Made by a program: the position numbers and the translations under genes. Source: Chara braunii (Eukaryota; Streptophyta; Charophyceae; Charales; Characeae). From it: a stretch of 32,413 nt of DNA. The stretch spans positions 94,787 to 127,199 of the forward strand of contig BFEA01000842.1 of NCBI GenBank assembly GCA_003427395.1, in the 5' to 3' direction. Under the pieces are notes generated by a model. The model had not been told where the DNA came from. It saw nothing but the letters and a program-made list of their open reading frames with translations, and ran no database searches. Of the stretch, positions 8,707 to 18,301 are shown piece by piece (the first letter of the stretch is position 1; every line of letters begins with the position of its first letter).

Positions 8707-9270
8707 CTATGTGTTGACAATGTTTTCAATAGGCAAAGTAGCATATCGGCCATACCACAGAGTAAATGGAGCATAACAAGTTGTCCTTCTGACATTGATG
8801 TTGTCAGCATAAACAACAACCCTTAATACTTTTTGCCAATTAATGAAATTTCCTTCTCGCCATTTGACCAATGAATCTTTCAAGGTTCTGTGACCTCTCT
8901 CAACAGGCGCATTTGTTTGAGGATGATAGGTAGTCACGTATCGAATTCTGACACCCAATATGAGAGTGGTTCTTCTTATAATCTCATTTCTGAACTCTGA
9001 TCCTCTGTCTGATAAAAACTCTCTGATGAATGGGTACCTGAGATAGACTTCCTCTATCCAGTCAGCCACTTGCTCGGTTGTCTTCCTTCTCAGAGTCTTT
9101 GCCTCAACATAGTCAGAAAAATTCTCTCTCATATGTAGTATGTACCTCATCCCTCCCTTGCCTAGTGGCATGGTGATGAGATCCAAATGAACAAAGTTGT
9201 CTGGTTCTGCCAAAATAGTGGGAAATAAAGGCTCAATCATCCTTATAGTAGACCTCTTCTGACATAACTC
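8707..9270 (-). pseudogene. pol: Integrase catalytic core (DD35E)
   Basis: The rve core is well preserved from ATG 9240. Asp20 lies in HLDLI, Asp78 in LSDRGSEF and Glu114 in APVERGH, with 35 residues between the last two, as in retroviral-type integrases. TYHPQTN precedes the Glu as usual. The frame extends upstream through CELCQKR, the last two cysteines of the zinc-binding region, to a TAA at 9271. It ends at TAG 8704. Confidence 0.9.
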
Positions 9271-9520
9271 ACATTACTTACAGAATCTGTAAATCATGTC
9301 TTTCATGCCAGGCTTGAAGTAGAATTTGACAGTCTTAGAGTAAGTTGCCTCAGCAGCTCTGTGGCCACCTGCAACCCCCTCATGTAGAGCAACAATTATC
9401 TCTAATTGTCTCTCTTTACCACATACCACTCTTAATGGAGGAAGTCCTCCCTTACCATCCACAAAAAATGTCCTCTTTTTAATCTGAACTTTTTCCTTGA
9501 ATTCGTGCAATAGTATTCCT
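9271..9520 (-). pseudogene. pol: Integrase HHCC zinc-binding domain
   Basis: The frame at 9510-9274 carries LHEGVAGGH and ends PGMKDMIYRFCK, the two His and aromatic-rich helix of the H2C2 domain. A TAA at 9271-9273 falls between this and the CELC cysteine pair, where a Gln or Ser codon is usual; CAA to TAA is one C-to-T change. ORFs in other frames at 9432-9662 overlap it and look like shadows. Confidence 0.8.
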
Positions 9521-9959
9521 TTAGCTGTTCTCTTTCCATCCTCTTACCAACCTCTTGATAAATTTCATCGTATTCTTCAAAGATGAAAAATATTTTCTCC
9601 TCCTTTTCACTTTCTTCTTCTTCCTTTGAACCACAGTTTTCCCCCTTTTCATGAGCAGCCACAACTGCTGCGTTAACTCTAACATACCAATCATTTCTCT
9701 CATCCTCTTCTTCTTTCCCAAGAATCGACTCATAAACATAGGCATCAGAGATCTCCCCCTAACTGTCTCTCTCTTCAGGCCATAAACTCCACTTATAGGA
9801 GTTTGGTACTTCATAATCTTTATCATCCTTCTCATTCAGAAAATTATCAATATAGGATGATTCTTCAATCGTTCCTTCAATATGTTCTTCTTCATCTTTT
9901 CTCCATTCAATCTGGCTCAGGCTATCTGCTCTGTTCTTCTGAGTAGGAATCTTTTTCAA
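9521..9959 (-). pseudogene. pol: End of RNase H and acidic/basic linker to integrase
   Basis: From 9959 the frame reads KKIPTQKNRADSLSQIEW, the K.N.ADSLSR-type end of Gypsy RNase H domains. An acidic stretch follows up to 9759. The frame then shifts: downstream at 9835-9521 a Lys/Arg-rich open frame is present, but which frame is the real linker is unclear because the region is low-complexity. It joins RNase H to the integrase zinc domain. Confidence 0.6.
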
Positions 9960-10973
9960 CTTAAAATCAAAAGTCCAGATGAAGGCAATCTACCTGCTGA
10001 CTGTTGGATCTACTTGCTGGTTCTTCTTAATAACACCAATCACATCAGATGCATCAGTCTTCAAGATGAATCTCCTCCCTCGTACATAGTGCTTGAAACA
10101 TCTGAAGCTATCGATGATTGTCAACAACTCTTTTCTGAATTGGGTCTAACCTCTTTCTGTAGAGTTAAGAGTCCTGCTCTTAAATCTCAGAGACCTCTCT
10201 TTCTCATTTTCATCTTTCTGAATGTCATTGAGCACACCACCCAGAGCAACTGGTCCTCCATCTGCCTCAATGATGAAATGTCTCTCTTCCTCATCATCAT
10301 AAAAAAACACTCTCAGCACTACACCCTCATCTTTTAATTTCTCCTGCAGAGTTTTTGCAGCGGCTTGTCTTTTCTCATTCCATGCTAAATTAGCCCCTGG
10401 CCTTACCATCTCCCTCAGAGGCTCTGCAAGGGTAGCAAAATGATGAATAAAAATCCTCCAGAATCCACAGACACCCAAGAAGCTTCTGACATTTGTCACT
10501 CTCTTGAGTGACAGAGACCAGTTCAAGATTTTGTCTATCTTTTTGGGGTAAGGACTCCTACCCTTGGAGAAACATCTGAAACCCAAGATGATTACTTCTG
10601 GCTGAAAAAGAAAGGACTTTGGTCCACTGGCAGTCAGGTTATACTTTTGAAGTCTCTCTAGGACCATCTTTATGCCTTCAGCGTATTCCCAGACAAACTT
10701 TCTGACTCCACCTGCGCCCAAAGTCTTATCCCTTACTAGAGGTCCTTTCATATGATTGTCATCAATATAGGGGCTGGTTATGTCAGGAGAAATGTCTTGC
10801 ATGATTTGGATCATATCCCTTTGAACCACTGCCACACCATTAATCCAACCTTGAGGTACCACACACATTTGAATGAACCCTCTTGGCGTGTGCATAGTAG
10901 TCATTGACCGACTAGTAGGATCAATGGGAAATTGATCATAGTCAGAATATAAATCAACTAAGGAATAAATGCA
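9960..10973 (-). pseudogene. pol: Reverse transcriptase (motifs B-E) and RNase H
   Basis: The frame continues from the previous segment after a TGA at 10974-10976. It contains SLVDLYSDYDQ (catalytic motif A) before ATG 10904, then VVPQGW (motif B), SPYIDD (motif C catalytic Asp pair, residues 46-49 from 10904), the RT connection FLGVCGFWRIF and the RNase H start EADGGPVALGGVL. A TAG at 10146-10148 interrupts RNase H, after which the same frame reads TQFRKELLTIIDSFRCF, typical of that domain. The TGA sits where an Arg codon is usual (CGA to TGA). Confidence 0.88.
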
Positions 10974-10976
10974 TCA

Positions 10977-11522
10977 ACCAGCAAAAGATTCATAGAGGAG
11001 ATTAGCATTAGGAAGACTACCTACATCACATACCGTTACAAAGTTGAGTTTCTGAAGTTTCTGTATCCATCTCAATCCACCTCCTGATTTCCAAAAGCAA
11101 AACCAGTGGTTAGCATACGGTCCATCAGCAGGTTCAACAACGTTAGAAGCAATCTTCTTGTCAAGATATTTTTTAACCTCTGCTTCTTCTTTCAGGGCAT
11201 ACTTGGTCGGCCTATCATTCCATGAAACATGATCAACTGTCCAAATTTTGACCATCTTGATCATATCCACGTCCAACCGCCCTCTCTCTTCATCATTCAA
11301 GGAGAATGCAACAGCGAACTCCTGACACATCTTGAAGATATATTCCTTCTCTTTAGGCGAGATAATTTGATTCGAGCCTATCTTCATTGTGTCAAATCTC
11401 TCTTTGGTGACTCTATTTCCCAATTTTGCAGATTCCCTTAACGCTTTAATAATCTTCCTCTCCTTTTTCAATGCTTCATCATAATTCTTTTCTATTAGGA
11501 CTGCCACCGGGTTTTTCTTCAC
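10977..11522 (-). pseudogene. pol: Reverse transcriptase, amino part
   Basis: The 182-residue frame ends in the first conserved RT blocks: a YALKEEAEVKKYLD helix, VEPADGPYANHWFCFWK at residues 129-145, then LRWIQKLQKLN. The first ~100 residues are charged and variable, as between protease and RT in other Gypsy elements. It ends at TGA 10974 inside motif A. Confidence 0.85.
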
Positions 11523-11844
11523 CCTCTTGGGCTTATATTTTTTCTTTGACCAGTGACTATTTTCCTAAAAAAGGATGAGTCGATGCAAATTTTAATTTCA
11601 TTTTCCCTCCCTTAGCAGTTTCCACAACCTTCTTAAACGCTTCAATTTGACCGTCTTTATCTTTGAGATTACCAAGGGCTTTTATCATTTTCGAAACTTA
11701 ATTAATACCCACTGAAATCTCTTCTTTAACCTCTTGTTTGCCTTCTTCTTTTAATCTCCTAATACTTTCAGTAGACTCTTCTTTTCTAATCGAATTAGCA
11801 GACAACCGATGTTTGAAATAACTTTTAGTGCAGACCATAAAGGT
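11523..11844 (-). pseudogene. Decayed protease-RT spacer
   Basis: No conserved domain. Lys/Glu-rich minus-strand reading continues in broken frames between protease and RT. I treat it as the spacer of the polyprotein with several stops. Confidence 0.4.
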
Positions 11845-12276
11845 CTATTCCTGAGTAGTCTCCGAATATTGTAGGCCAATACAGGATGACCCCTCGTGAC
11901 TGAAAAACTGAACTGCCTCCATCCTATGCAAGAATGGAGTGCCCATGATACAATCATGGTCCAGTTCTGGCTCTACAAAACCCAGTAATTCAACTGACAT
12001 GGTCCCAACTCTGATAGACAGATTGTCAATAAATCCTTCCACGAAAAGTTCTCCTGCGATATTACTCAGTACGTTTTTTGCAGGTCTATCAAAAGATAAG
12101 TCACAACCCTCCATTGTTCTCCGAGAAAGAAGAATGATCTCTGCCCCAGAGTCCACTAGGGCTCGAATTTTCACTTGATTAATGTAAATAGTCAGGTGCC
12201 CACATCCCATGGTTGCGAACCTCATCTTACAACCTAGTAGTGATCTGTTCACATGACAGGGAAAAATTGATCCCAA
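11845..12276 (-). pseudogene. pol: Retroelement aspartic protease
   Basis: The 143-residue frame has the catalytic ALVDSGAE at residues 39-46 (Asp42-Ser43-Gly44) and the second conserved block CIMGTPFL at 109-116, matching the ILG-type motif of pepsin-like retroelement proteases. It would cleave the Gag-Pol polyprotein as a dimer. Length and motif spacing are normal. It ends in a stop at 11845; the start is arbitrary because it is part of a polyprotein. Confidence 0.85.
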
Positions 12277-12695
12277 GTAATTAACTTCTTATTTCTTCTT
12301 CTCAATCAACTTCTTTAATTCTTCTCTCAACTTAGGTGCTAGAGTCATTGTTTCTTGAATAACAGAGTCACTTCTGTCTCTTCCAACATTTTAGTAATCA
12401 CGTCAGTAATCATTGTCCCATCTTCCAAATCATTCTTGAGAATAAATTTCCTCTTCCTTCCTTGTTCATTCTTCCTATGTGGAAGTTATGGATCTGGGTC
12501 ATCAAGAATACAAATCAGAGATTCATCAGCTTTCCTTATTTTCTTTTCCTCTATCATTTGGGGCGTCAAGCGTGCTTGAAGGTTTCTCACTTCACCAAGC
12601 ACGACACTGGGTTCCATGACGAGTTCTGGAGGTAGATCACCATCAAATAACATCATGTTGACTAGGAGGTGAAATTCTACAAATTTAGAAGGGCT
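12277..12695 (-). pseudogene. Gag-protease spacer, broken
   Basis: Minus-strand reading here is charged and helical in character (for example an IEEKKIRKADESLICILDD stretch) and interrupted by several stops. It joins the zinc-knuckle segment to the protease and has no domain I recognise. Confidence 0.4.
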
Positions 12696-12763
12696 CTAAG
12701 AAGTAAAATTATCTTCTAATGAAGGCCCACTTATAGAAGCCTCATCAGACGCATCCTTTATCA

Positions 12764-12914
12764 GCGTTAGGGATTGTAGAGACAACTCAATCGCACTATG
12801 AGGATCACTTATTTCCTGCATAAGTTCATTAGGCAACTCATTAACAAAAAAATGAACATTCACATTGGTCTTTCTCTTCTTCTTCTTCTTCATCTTTTCA
12901 TCATGTTTAAGAGC
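12764..12914. repeat. 151-bp duplicated segment, copy 1 (assembly artefact)
   Basis: Matches 12952-13102 over its whole length of 151 bp, a usual Illumina read length, with the adapter junction between the copies. Best read as one read placed on both sides of a mate-pair junction, not a biological duplication. Confidence 0.9.
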
Positions 12915-12951
12915 TGTCTCTTATACACATCTAGATGTGTATAAGAGACAG
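12914..12951. other. Nextera mate-pair junction adapter (contaminant)
   Basis: CTGTCTCTTATACACATCT is followed directly by its reverse complement AGATGTGTATAAGAGACAG, 38 nt. This is the Tn5 mosaic-end circularisation junction of the Nextera mate-pair kit. It is not genomic. Confidence 0.98.
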
Positions 12952-13102
12952 GCGTTAGGGATTGTAGAGACAACTCAATCGCACTATGAGGATCACTTAT
13001 TTCCTGCATAAGTTCATTAGGCAACTCATTAACAAAAAAATGAACATTCACATTGGTCTTTCTCTTCTTCTTCTTCTTCATCTTTTCATCATGTTTAAGA
13101 GC
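12952..13102. repeat. 151-bp duplicated segment, copy 2 (assembly artefact)
   Basis: Second copy of 12764-12914, starting right after the adapter. One copy plus the adapter should be absent from the real chromosome. Confidence 0.9.
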
Positions 13103-13531
13103 AAGTAGTCTCATACCTCCTGGATGTCTGGGGTCCAACTTGTTCCATGAACTATCACAGACACGACTTATTGCATCCTTCTTTGTCACCCCACTCTTTA
13201 CATCCTCCTCAAAAGGCTTGCAATATGTGGTAGTATGACCCCCTTCACCACAATAATAGCAAACAAAACTCGTCTTAGGGCGGTCATCGTACTTTTTTTT
13301 TTCTCTGTTTCCTCTGTCACCATTCCTTCCATTCTTTCTGGATCTAGAAAAATCTCCCTTCTTACCATAACCTTCATCATCATCATCATCATCATCATCC
13401 TCTTCACTTTCAACTTTTTTATTTCCTCTGTCATCCACAACATGGTTTGCAGACATATAATTAGCCATCACTCTTTGAATAATATTTTCAATATTTAAAT
13501 TGTTCCCTCTACATAGACCATTCTCCGTCTC

Positions 13532-14179
13532 TCAGTCTTTGGCTAGCGTACTGATCTGATCCAATGACCATTTCTTATGAGAAATTGTAGGTAGAGTTCT
13601 GACAATTGCTACCATTTCATCGCATCTGAGAGGGTAATGTTGAGCATGATTAAGGACTGCCTGTCTTTCAGTGTCCGTAAAATTTGTCAAAAATATATGA
13701 CATCTCTGGGCTTCGTCCAAATATGGAATCCTTCTTGCTGTTCGGATCAAGGTTTGAAGGAAAACATTAAAAGTGTCAAACTTAGCTCTTCTGATGTTGA
13801 GTAAATCCTTGGTTGTAGTTGAAACCGAGTCTTTCTCAAATTCCTTTTCCATTCTCTCTTTGACCTGTTCCCATGTAGTGACCCCTTCCATCAACTTTTG
13901 AACAGCCAACCTCGAGTCAATGTCATAGTAAGATAGAAGGTGTTTAAGTCGTTGCTTGTCTGTCCAACCATAACTGAGCCCAAATAATTCATACTCGTTT
14001 AGAAAATCGTTTACTTGAGGTCCTCTGAAACAGGGAATTCTCTTATCTGGCCTCTTTGCTCTTGCGATATCTGATCCTCCTTTCATTGTGTCGACTCTCT
14101 CGACCAATTCTCGTATAACCCCAACCAAGGCCTCTTCATTGGTCCCTGCAGAAGAACTCGGTCTCCCTCATCCTACCAT
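13532..14179 (-). pseudogene. gag: Gag capsid domain
   Basis: The likely start is ATG 14179-14177, followed by a TGA at 14168-14170 and then an uninterrupted frame. The long part carries IPCFRGPQVNDFLNEYE, YGWTDKQRLKHLLSYYD, a TTWEQVKERMEKEF helix and a FLQTLIRTARRIPYL block, the helical pattern of retrotransposon Gag capsids. It would form the particle core. It ends at TGA 13532 and resumes in the zinc-knuckle segment. Both TGAs could be CGA decayed by C-to-T. It lies directly downstream of the small module ORFs on the same strand. Confidence 0.8.
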
Positions 14180-14305
14180 TTTGACCATAGACTTTCCTGG
14201 ATACTTTCCTCTCTCTCTTTTGTCACTTTTGTCCTCCTTTTTGCTTATTTTTCAATCTCTCACCCTTCTCGCAAGAGATACAGACTCGTTTCTCTCTTCT
14301 CTTGT

Positions 14306-14518
14306 TTACTTTACCCCTTGAGAATTTTGTACATAAAGAGTATAAGCAACAATGGACTGGGTAGTGATCATGGGTAACGCAATCCTTCTCAACCTTCCAA
14401 TGTAATCTTCAATCAATTCTCTTTCATCATCCCTACTCAATCTTCTATTGTATCCTTTTACAGTACCCCGAATCATAAAATATCGAGTCAAGTCTATGAT
14501 CTCATAATCAAATTGCAT
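14306..14518 (-). CDS. Small hypothetical protein, ~65-aa module copy 2
   Basis: 70 residues, family unknown. It is homologous to the next ORF upstream (14812-14522): both read EI....(I/V)...G, then R.LS..DE.E, a helix with R(L/I)R..AL, and ..T.Q...Y.L. Predicted layout is two strands, a helix, one strand. It ends 127 bp before the gag ATG, on the same strand. It may be a relic of a longer ORF upstream of gag rather than a free-standing gene. Confidence 0.45.
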   Translation of the reverse strand: MQFDYEIIDLTRYFMIRGTVKGYNRRLSRDDERELIEDYIGRLRRIALPMITTQSIVAYTLYVQNSQGVK

Positions 14519-14521
14519 TGC

Positions 14522-14812
14522 TTACAACCTGTTGCTGATCCTTCTGGCGAGAGAGACTCGTTCCTTAGAAGTGTGGTATGATATTCTCTCAACAGTTCCC
14601 ACTTTCACCACCTTTAATAAATAGTAAATCTCAGTCTGATCAGTGACAACTCTCAGGGCAGAATCTCTTATTCGATCAAAGAAAAACTGCAAGAACTCAA
14701 GCTCATCCAAGGTAGAAAGGTTTCTGTCAGAGATCCGAAGAGTCCCTTTTATCTTGATTATTCTTCCTTCCAACACAATTTCAAACGTCAGCTGCTCAAC
14801 CAAGCTAGGCAT
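14522..14812 (-). CDS. Small hypothetical protein, ~65-aa module copy 1
   Basis: 96 residues. The module spans about residues 6-70: LTFEIVLEGRIIKIKG, an LSTLDELEFL helix cap, a helix ending RDSALRVV, and a strand EIYYLLKVVKVG. Its paralogue starts 4 bp after its stop. Its start overlaps the end of the preceding ORF by 8 bp (AATGCCTAG), which suggests a once-continuous transcript. Function unknown. Confidence 0.45.
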   Translation of the reverse strand: MPSLVEQLTFEIVLEGRIIKIKGTLRISDRNLSTLDELEFLQFFFDRIRDSALRVVTDQTEIYYLLKVVKVGTVERISYHTSKERVSLARRISNRL

Positions 14813-15386
14813 TATTAACCATCATAGGCAACATCTGAAAGATAAATCTAAGGTTGGACATAACCAGCGATTTGAACCTGTGTTCAAAGGTACTCAGAAA
14901 CAGGGATTTTATCATTACAGTAGAGTCTTTCTCCCTTGCTCTACCAACCTCAGCAATAGCCTCTAGTAGAGGCATCCAATTTATTCTGTCTTCAAATCCA
15001 TCAGCAATTGAGAACTCAGGGAACCTTTCAAATTCTCTTACTCCCACTCTCCATGTTACTTTCCTCCTTAGCTTCTCGAGCCACACCTTTGTCCGTTCAA
15101 GACTGACATACGCCCCTTTTAAATACTCCAAGTAGTCAACTTCCTCCTCTAGATAGGTAGAGGAGTAAACCCTCACATCTAAACTATCAGAGTTCAGAAA
15201 TTTAACTACATAAATATGAAATATTATATGTCGTTTCCCACAAGTCTCATGCCTCAGGATTACAAAGGGATTATCATACCCTATCACCTCATAAAGTTTA
15301 CCTTTCACAGTAGTTATCCTGGCTACTGAGAGTATTCTTCTTGGGCTCTCTTCATTTTCCATACAAAATCTATCATGGCTGACCAA
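14805..15386 (-). CDS. Hypothetical protein, DxRxYV module copy 5
   Basis: 193 residues, no known family. A core at about residues 20-150 aligns with the ORFs upstream: a YEV strand, a strand HIIFHIYVVKFL, LDVRVYSS (the DxRxYV-like motif), a Leu/Glu/Lys helix, a FERFPEF turn and INWMPLLEAIAEV, equal to the NWSAIVEFALKV of copy 3. The first ~20 residues overlap the end of copy 4 in another frame, so the real start is probably later than ATG 15386. Its tail overlaps the next ORF. Confidence 0.5.
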   Translation of the reverse strand: MVSHDRFCMENEESPRRILSVARITTVKGKLYEVIGYDNPFVILRHETCGKRHIIFHIYVVKFLNSDSLDVRVYSSTYLEEEVDYLEYLKGAYVSLERTKVWLEKLRRKVTWRVGVREFERFPEFSIADGFEDRINWMPLLEAIAEVGRAREKDSTVMIKSLFLSTFEHRFKSLVMSNLRFIFQMLPMMVNNA

Positions 15387-15725
15387 TTGTGTCTCGAGAA
15401 TGTAACTCCTTCAACATGTGGAGATGGTATTCCAAAGAAAGATCTGACCTACGTACTAAAGGAGAAATTCTCTCCCTCTCGCTCTAACTTTTTTTTCTCA
15501 TCATGCACAAGGTCCAACGCTCTTTGTCTACATTCTTCAAATCTTTGTTTCGGTACATAGATTCCAATATCATACTCATCAAGATCAATAAAATAACAGG
15601 TAAGAACATACAAACTGTCTTGCTCTCGCCCTGGTTTCTTTATGACCTCATACCTCACAATCTCATAGGGGATTACGACTCTACTCGTTATAGAATTGAG
15701 AGAATTTAACCGTTTATCTGATTCC
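15323..15725 (-). pseudogene. DxRxYV module copy 4, interrupted by TAG
   Basis: Reading from about 15725 gives RLNSLNSITSRVVIPYEIV, RYEVIKK, SLYVLTCYFIDLDEYDIGIY, and a helix rich in Glu/Lys/Arg ending LEREGENFSFST. A TAG at 15449-15451 follows. The same frame then continues VRSFFGIPSPHVEG and RHNWSAMIDFVWKMKRAQ to a TAG at 15323. Copy 3 matches it across the stop, so this is one decayed module rather than a 69-aa protein. Confidence 0.55.
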
Positions 15726-15799
15726 TGCCTTACTCAACCCTCCATGACCTCTTATCAGTCTAAGCCAGGGTTTCTCTCTTGATGGTACATAGCGTCAAC

Positions 15800-16297
15800 T
15801 CATTTGACTCTTTGATCTCGTTTCACTTTCAGAGCAAACTCAACTATCGCAGACCAATTTTCTCTTGGCAATTTAATATCAGGCAAGGGAGGAGTTGGAA
15901 ATCCCTCAAAGACAGTAAATCGAGTACATTCAATGAAGCATTTGTTTTCCCTCTCAAGTCTCTCTTTCTCTTTCAGTACAACCTCTTCAGCAAATCCCCA
16001 GCATCTTTCATACATTGTATCAGCACTTCTTTCTTTTGCGACATAGATTCTTACATCATACGCATCCAGGTCTATGAAATAAAATGTCAGTACGTATAAT
16101 CGTTCCTGCTCCCATCCACTCTCGACCATCTCATATCTGACAACCTCATATGGGAACACCTCTCTCTTACTTAGAGCATTCAGTGATTTCAGGAGGCACT
16201 CGACCTTCTCTTGACTTTGGCCTAAACCTCTACCAAATTTTGACCTTCTCTGTCTGATTTCCTCTGCTGAAACCTCGTTAGTTCTCATGACCACCAA
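15800..16297 (-). CDS. Hypothetical protein, DxRxYV module copy 3 (best preserved)
   Basis: 165 residues, the clearest member of the family. Order: a basic amino end, a LLKSLNALSKREVFPYEVV segment, a strand RYEMVESGW, a strand RLYVLTFYFIDLDAYDVRIY, a long amphipathic helix (about residues 90-115) ending KERLEREN, then FEGFPTPPLPDIKLP and a last helix NWSAIVEFALKVKR. There is no signal peptide or membrane segment. I know no family with this pattern. Copies on both sides and gag downstream suggest an element-borne gene. Confidence 0.55.
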   Translation of the reverse strand: MVVMRTNEVSAEEIRQRRSKFGRGLGQSQEKVECLLKSLNALSKREVFPYEVVRYEMVESGWEQERLYVLTFYFIDLDAYDVRIYVAKERSADTMYERCWGFAEEVVLKEKERLERENKCFIECTRFTVFEGFPTPPLPDIKLPRENWSAIVEFALKVKRDQRVK

Positions 16298-16330
16298 TTT
16301 TTTTCTCCCACTTCAGTACCATGTTGATAA

Positions 16331-16684
16331 TTAGTTGGTCCCATCACAATAGCTGTCAGGTATAGGAGGGATCGGAACAGTCCCGTATGTCACTGACATT
16401 CGACCCCATTCCACTTTCTTCCTCTTCTTGACTAAATCTGCCTTCTCATCATAAAGAGACGGGATTGCAATTCCCCACAACCAGTTGAAGGTCTCACCAT
16501 TATCACAGTCTCCCTTCTTGACATAAGGACGGATATAAAAAATATCTCCCTCCAAGAAGTGAGCCAACACTACGCTGATGGCCGAATTGCCAGAACAGTA
16601 GACCCAACAATGCTCATACTGATAGGGGAATATTCCTTTGATAGTTACTTTCGAGAGTTCTTTCAATGTGTTAGAAGTTAGCAT
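16331..16684 (-). CDS. Hypothetical protein, DxRxYV module copy 2
   Basis: 117 residues: LKELSKVTIKGIFPYQYE, a strand AISVVLAHFLEGD, FYIRPYVKKGD (motif form xIRPYVKK, shared with copy 1), a helix ending LVKKRKK, and GTVPIPPIPD (the proline-rich turn). It stops at 16331, before the final NW helix of the module, and copy 3 starts 34 bp later. Probably truncated. Function unknown. Confidence 0.5.
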   Translation of the reverse strand: MLTSNTLKELSKVTIKGIFPYQYEHCWVYCSGNSAISVVLAHFLEGDIFYIRPYVKKGDCDNGETFNWLWGIAIPSLYDEKADLVKKRKKVEWGRMSVTYGTVPIPPIPDSYCDGTN

Positions 16685-17536
16685 TATTGATGAAGTCTCC
16701 GAGTTTTTGATTCTTTCTCGCCCTTCTCAATGTTCCAATGACATCATAGGCTCATAAGGCATACTTGAAATCAAGCCTGATTCTCTCTTGTCAGTAATAT
16801 CAATCTCCTTCTTCAGTCAAGTGTGGTACCTCACACAAGGAATGATAAGACTCAATTAGCAACTAGGCTTTCTTAAGAGAGTAATGACTCAAGAAAAAAA
16901 AAGAGTAATGACTCAAGAAAAGATTGCAAAATGAGTCTGGAAAATTCAGAATTTGTCAACAATTCCCAAGGCCTAATCAAAGCTCAAAGTTGTTTGCTGA
17001 CCCAGACTCGTTCCGGACACGAAACTTTTTCGCATCCCTGGCAACGGTGCTATTTTTGTCGCACTTTTTTTCCAGCCAGGCCACTTCGGGCGACCAGAAA
17101 ACCAACAGGCTGTCAAGCATGATTTTAATGTCGATTGCAATAAATAAAGTAAATTAAATAATGCAAATCTCTTCCTGTTGTGTGCGTCGCGCTTCGAGCG
17201 AGACCCTTCAATTGCAGTCTTCGCCGATCCCTAGTCTTAGTAATCTTTTATTTTGATTCGGAATAACATAAAATCATACAAATAATAATCACAAAATTAT
17301 GGTGTGTCATGCATGCATCAGTTTTGCTAGTTTGCTAATTTTGAGAACCGTGACAGAATCATCAGAGAAAACAATTAGAGCAATGCAAGAAACAAGACTG
17401 ACTGACTCAAGCAATGACAAGGTCAGATGAGGGAAGAATGAAAACTCATAATAGTCTCTGAGAGTACATATAGAAGAGAGCATGGCCAGCACTAATCTCG
17501 AGTCCTCACTCATCCCTCTGGGTCACACTCTCAATC
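16685..17536. other. No gene seen between module copies
   Basis: AT-rich sequence without recognisable module sequence or known family on either strand. It contains a short tandem duplication near 16878. Confidence 0.4.
16878..16921 (+). repeat. 24-bp tandem duplication with two TGACTCA sites
   Basis: AGAGTAATGACTCAAGAAA occurs at 16878 and 16902. Each copy holds TGACTCA, a bZIP (GCN4/AP-1-type) core. Any regulatory role is speculation. Confidence 0.6.
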
Positions 17537-18244
17537 TCATTTTGCTGTGCGTTTCCTGTGCCTCAAACCATGTCCCCGTACTTTCTGAGTCTGTGGCTTC
17601 TGAATGTAGAGCCACCTGAACCCTGCTAGTTCCGAACACTTCCATCCAAGTCCCATGATACGGAAATCAACCATAGCACATAACTCCTCCCATAGAGCAG
17701 GGAGATACGACTGAGAAAAGATTCCCCGTCTGAGATGCGGAAAATCAGAAGGTTCGGTCAGCGCCTCGTAGTCAATCCTTGCACGAGAGATGTACCTCTT
17801 GGCCAGATCAATTAGGTCAACCCAGTGAGAGTCGTCTGTAAGAGTATAGGGTACTAGAGGCCTGGGATAATCTGAGTCGAGCTTTGGTCCAAAGCTGCGG
17901 ATCAGCTTAGTATCATTATCATCAAGCTCCTTCTCTCTCTCCTCAAGATACCTGGCTGCTGCAGTCCAGACTACGTCAAAGTGCTTATGAGCCTCTTTAC
18001 CTTTCTTCACGTAGGGCCTCAGGTCATGAATGGTACCCCCAACGAACTCGGTATGAACCACATAAATAGATAGGTTGTCCTGCGTGAAGCTGACCGCATT
18101 GACATACCTGTATTGGCTGGCATCTCCTGAGGCTACCCTGTTGAGACTGGCTAGAACCGTCTCTTGGACTAGAAATAATTGAATTGCACTCATGTGCGGG
18201 TGTCGGCCGATGAAACTGACTTCCTCACTCTTTAAAGTGAACAA
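17537..18244 (-). CDS. Hypothetical protein, DxRxYV module copy 1
   Basis: 235 residues, the longest member. The module covers about residues 30-150: LASLNRVASGDASQYRYVN, strands around LSIYVVHTEFVGG, HDLRPYVKKGKE (motif DLRPYVKK), a helix AARYLEEREKELDD, a DYPRPLVPY turn and HWVDLIDLAKRY. A further ~85 residues rich in basic amino acids follow (ending GHGLRHRKRTAK) that the other copies lack. No known domain. It is the first of the run on the minus strand and lies 853 bp from copy 2. Confidence 0.55.
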   Translation of the reverse strand: MFTLKSEEVSFIGRHPHMSAIQLFLVQETVLASLNRVASGDASQYRYVNAVSFTQDNLSIYVVHTEFVGGTIHDLRPYVKKGKEAHKHFDVVWTAAARYLEEREKELDDNDTKLIRSFGPKLDSDYPRPLVPYTLTDDSHWVDLIDLAKRYISRARIDYEALTEPSDFPHLRRGIFSQSYLPALWEELCAMVDFRIMGLGWKCSELAGFRWLYIQKPQTQKVRGHGLRHRKRTAK

Positions 18245-18301
18245 TGTCTTGGTATCAGGTGGGGTAAAGGAGGTTTAACCAACCGCTGACTGGATAACAG
18301 T

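Larger units (their letters stand above)
12696..13531 (-). pseudogene. gag: Gag nucleocapsid with CCHC zinc knuckle
   Basis: The frame continues capsid after a TGA at 13532 (Arg CGA expected). It contains an Asp run (residues 25-32 of the frame from 13471) and a CX2CX4HX4C knuckle at residues 71-84 (CYYCGEGGHTTTYC, about 13220-13261) for nucleic-acid binding, then a Lys-rich stretch. The adapter and duplication at 12914-13102 lie inside it. They add 189 nt, so the frame happens to stay open and encodes the spurious YTHLDVYKRQ peptide. The true end, SISGPSLEDNFTS, stops at 12696. Confidence 0.85.
8290..14179 (-). mobile_element. Degenerate Ty3/Gypsy retrotransposon, basidiomycete-type RT
   Basis: The domain order on the minus strand is gag capsid, CCHC zinc knuckle, protease, reverse transcriptase, RNase H, integrase: the Ty3/Gypsy order (integrase last). 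RT motifs such as PQGW...SPYIDDNHMKGP resemble the PFIDDVPVKGP-type motif of fungal Gypsy elements. No chromodomain is seen. Stops interrupt nearly every domain, many one C-to-T change from the expected codon (CGA to TGA, CAA to TAA). LTRs are not confirmed, so these limits cover only the coding part plus the polypurine tract. It is dead for autonomous transposition as read. Confidence 0.9.

Noticed and set aside
11751-11957. 68-aa minus-strand open frame overlapping the protease end
   Set aside because: It is in a different frame from the protease with no domain, so a shadow.
12890-12960. Palindrome around CATCTAGATG as a transposon end or hairpin
   Set aside because: Exact Nextera mosaic-end junction, an artefact.
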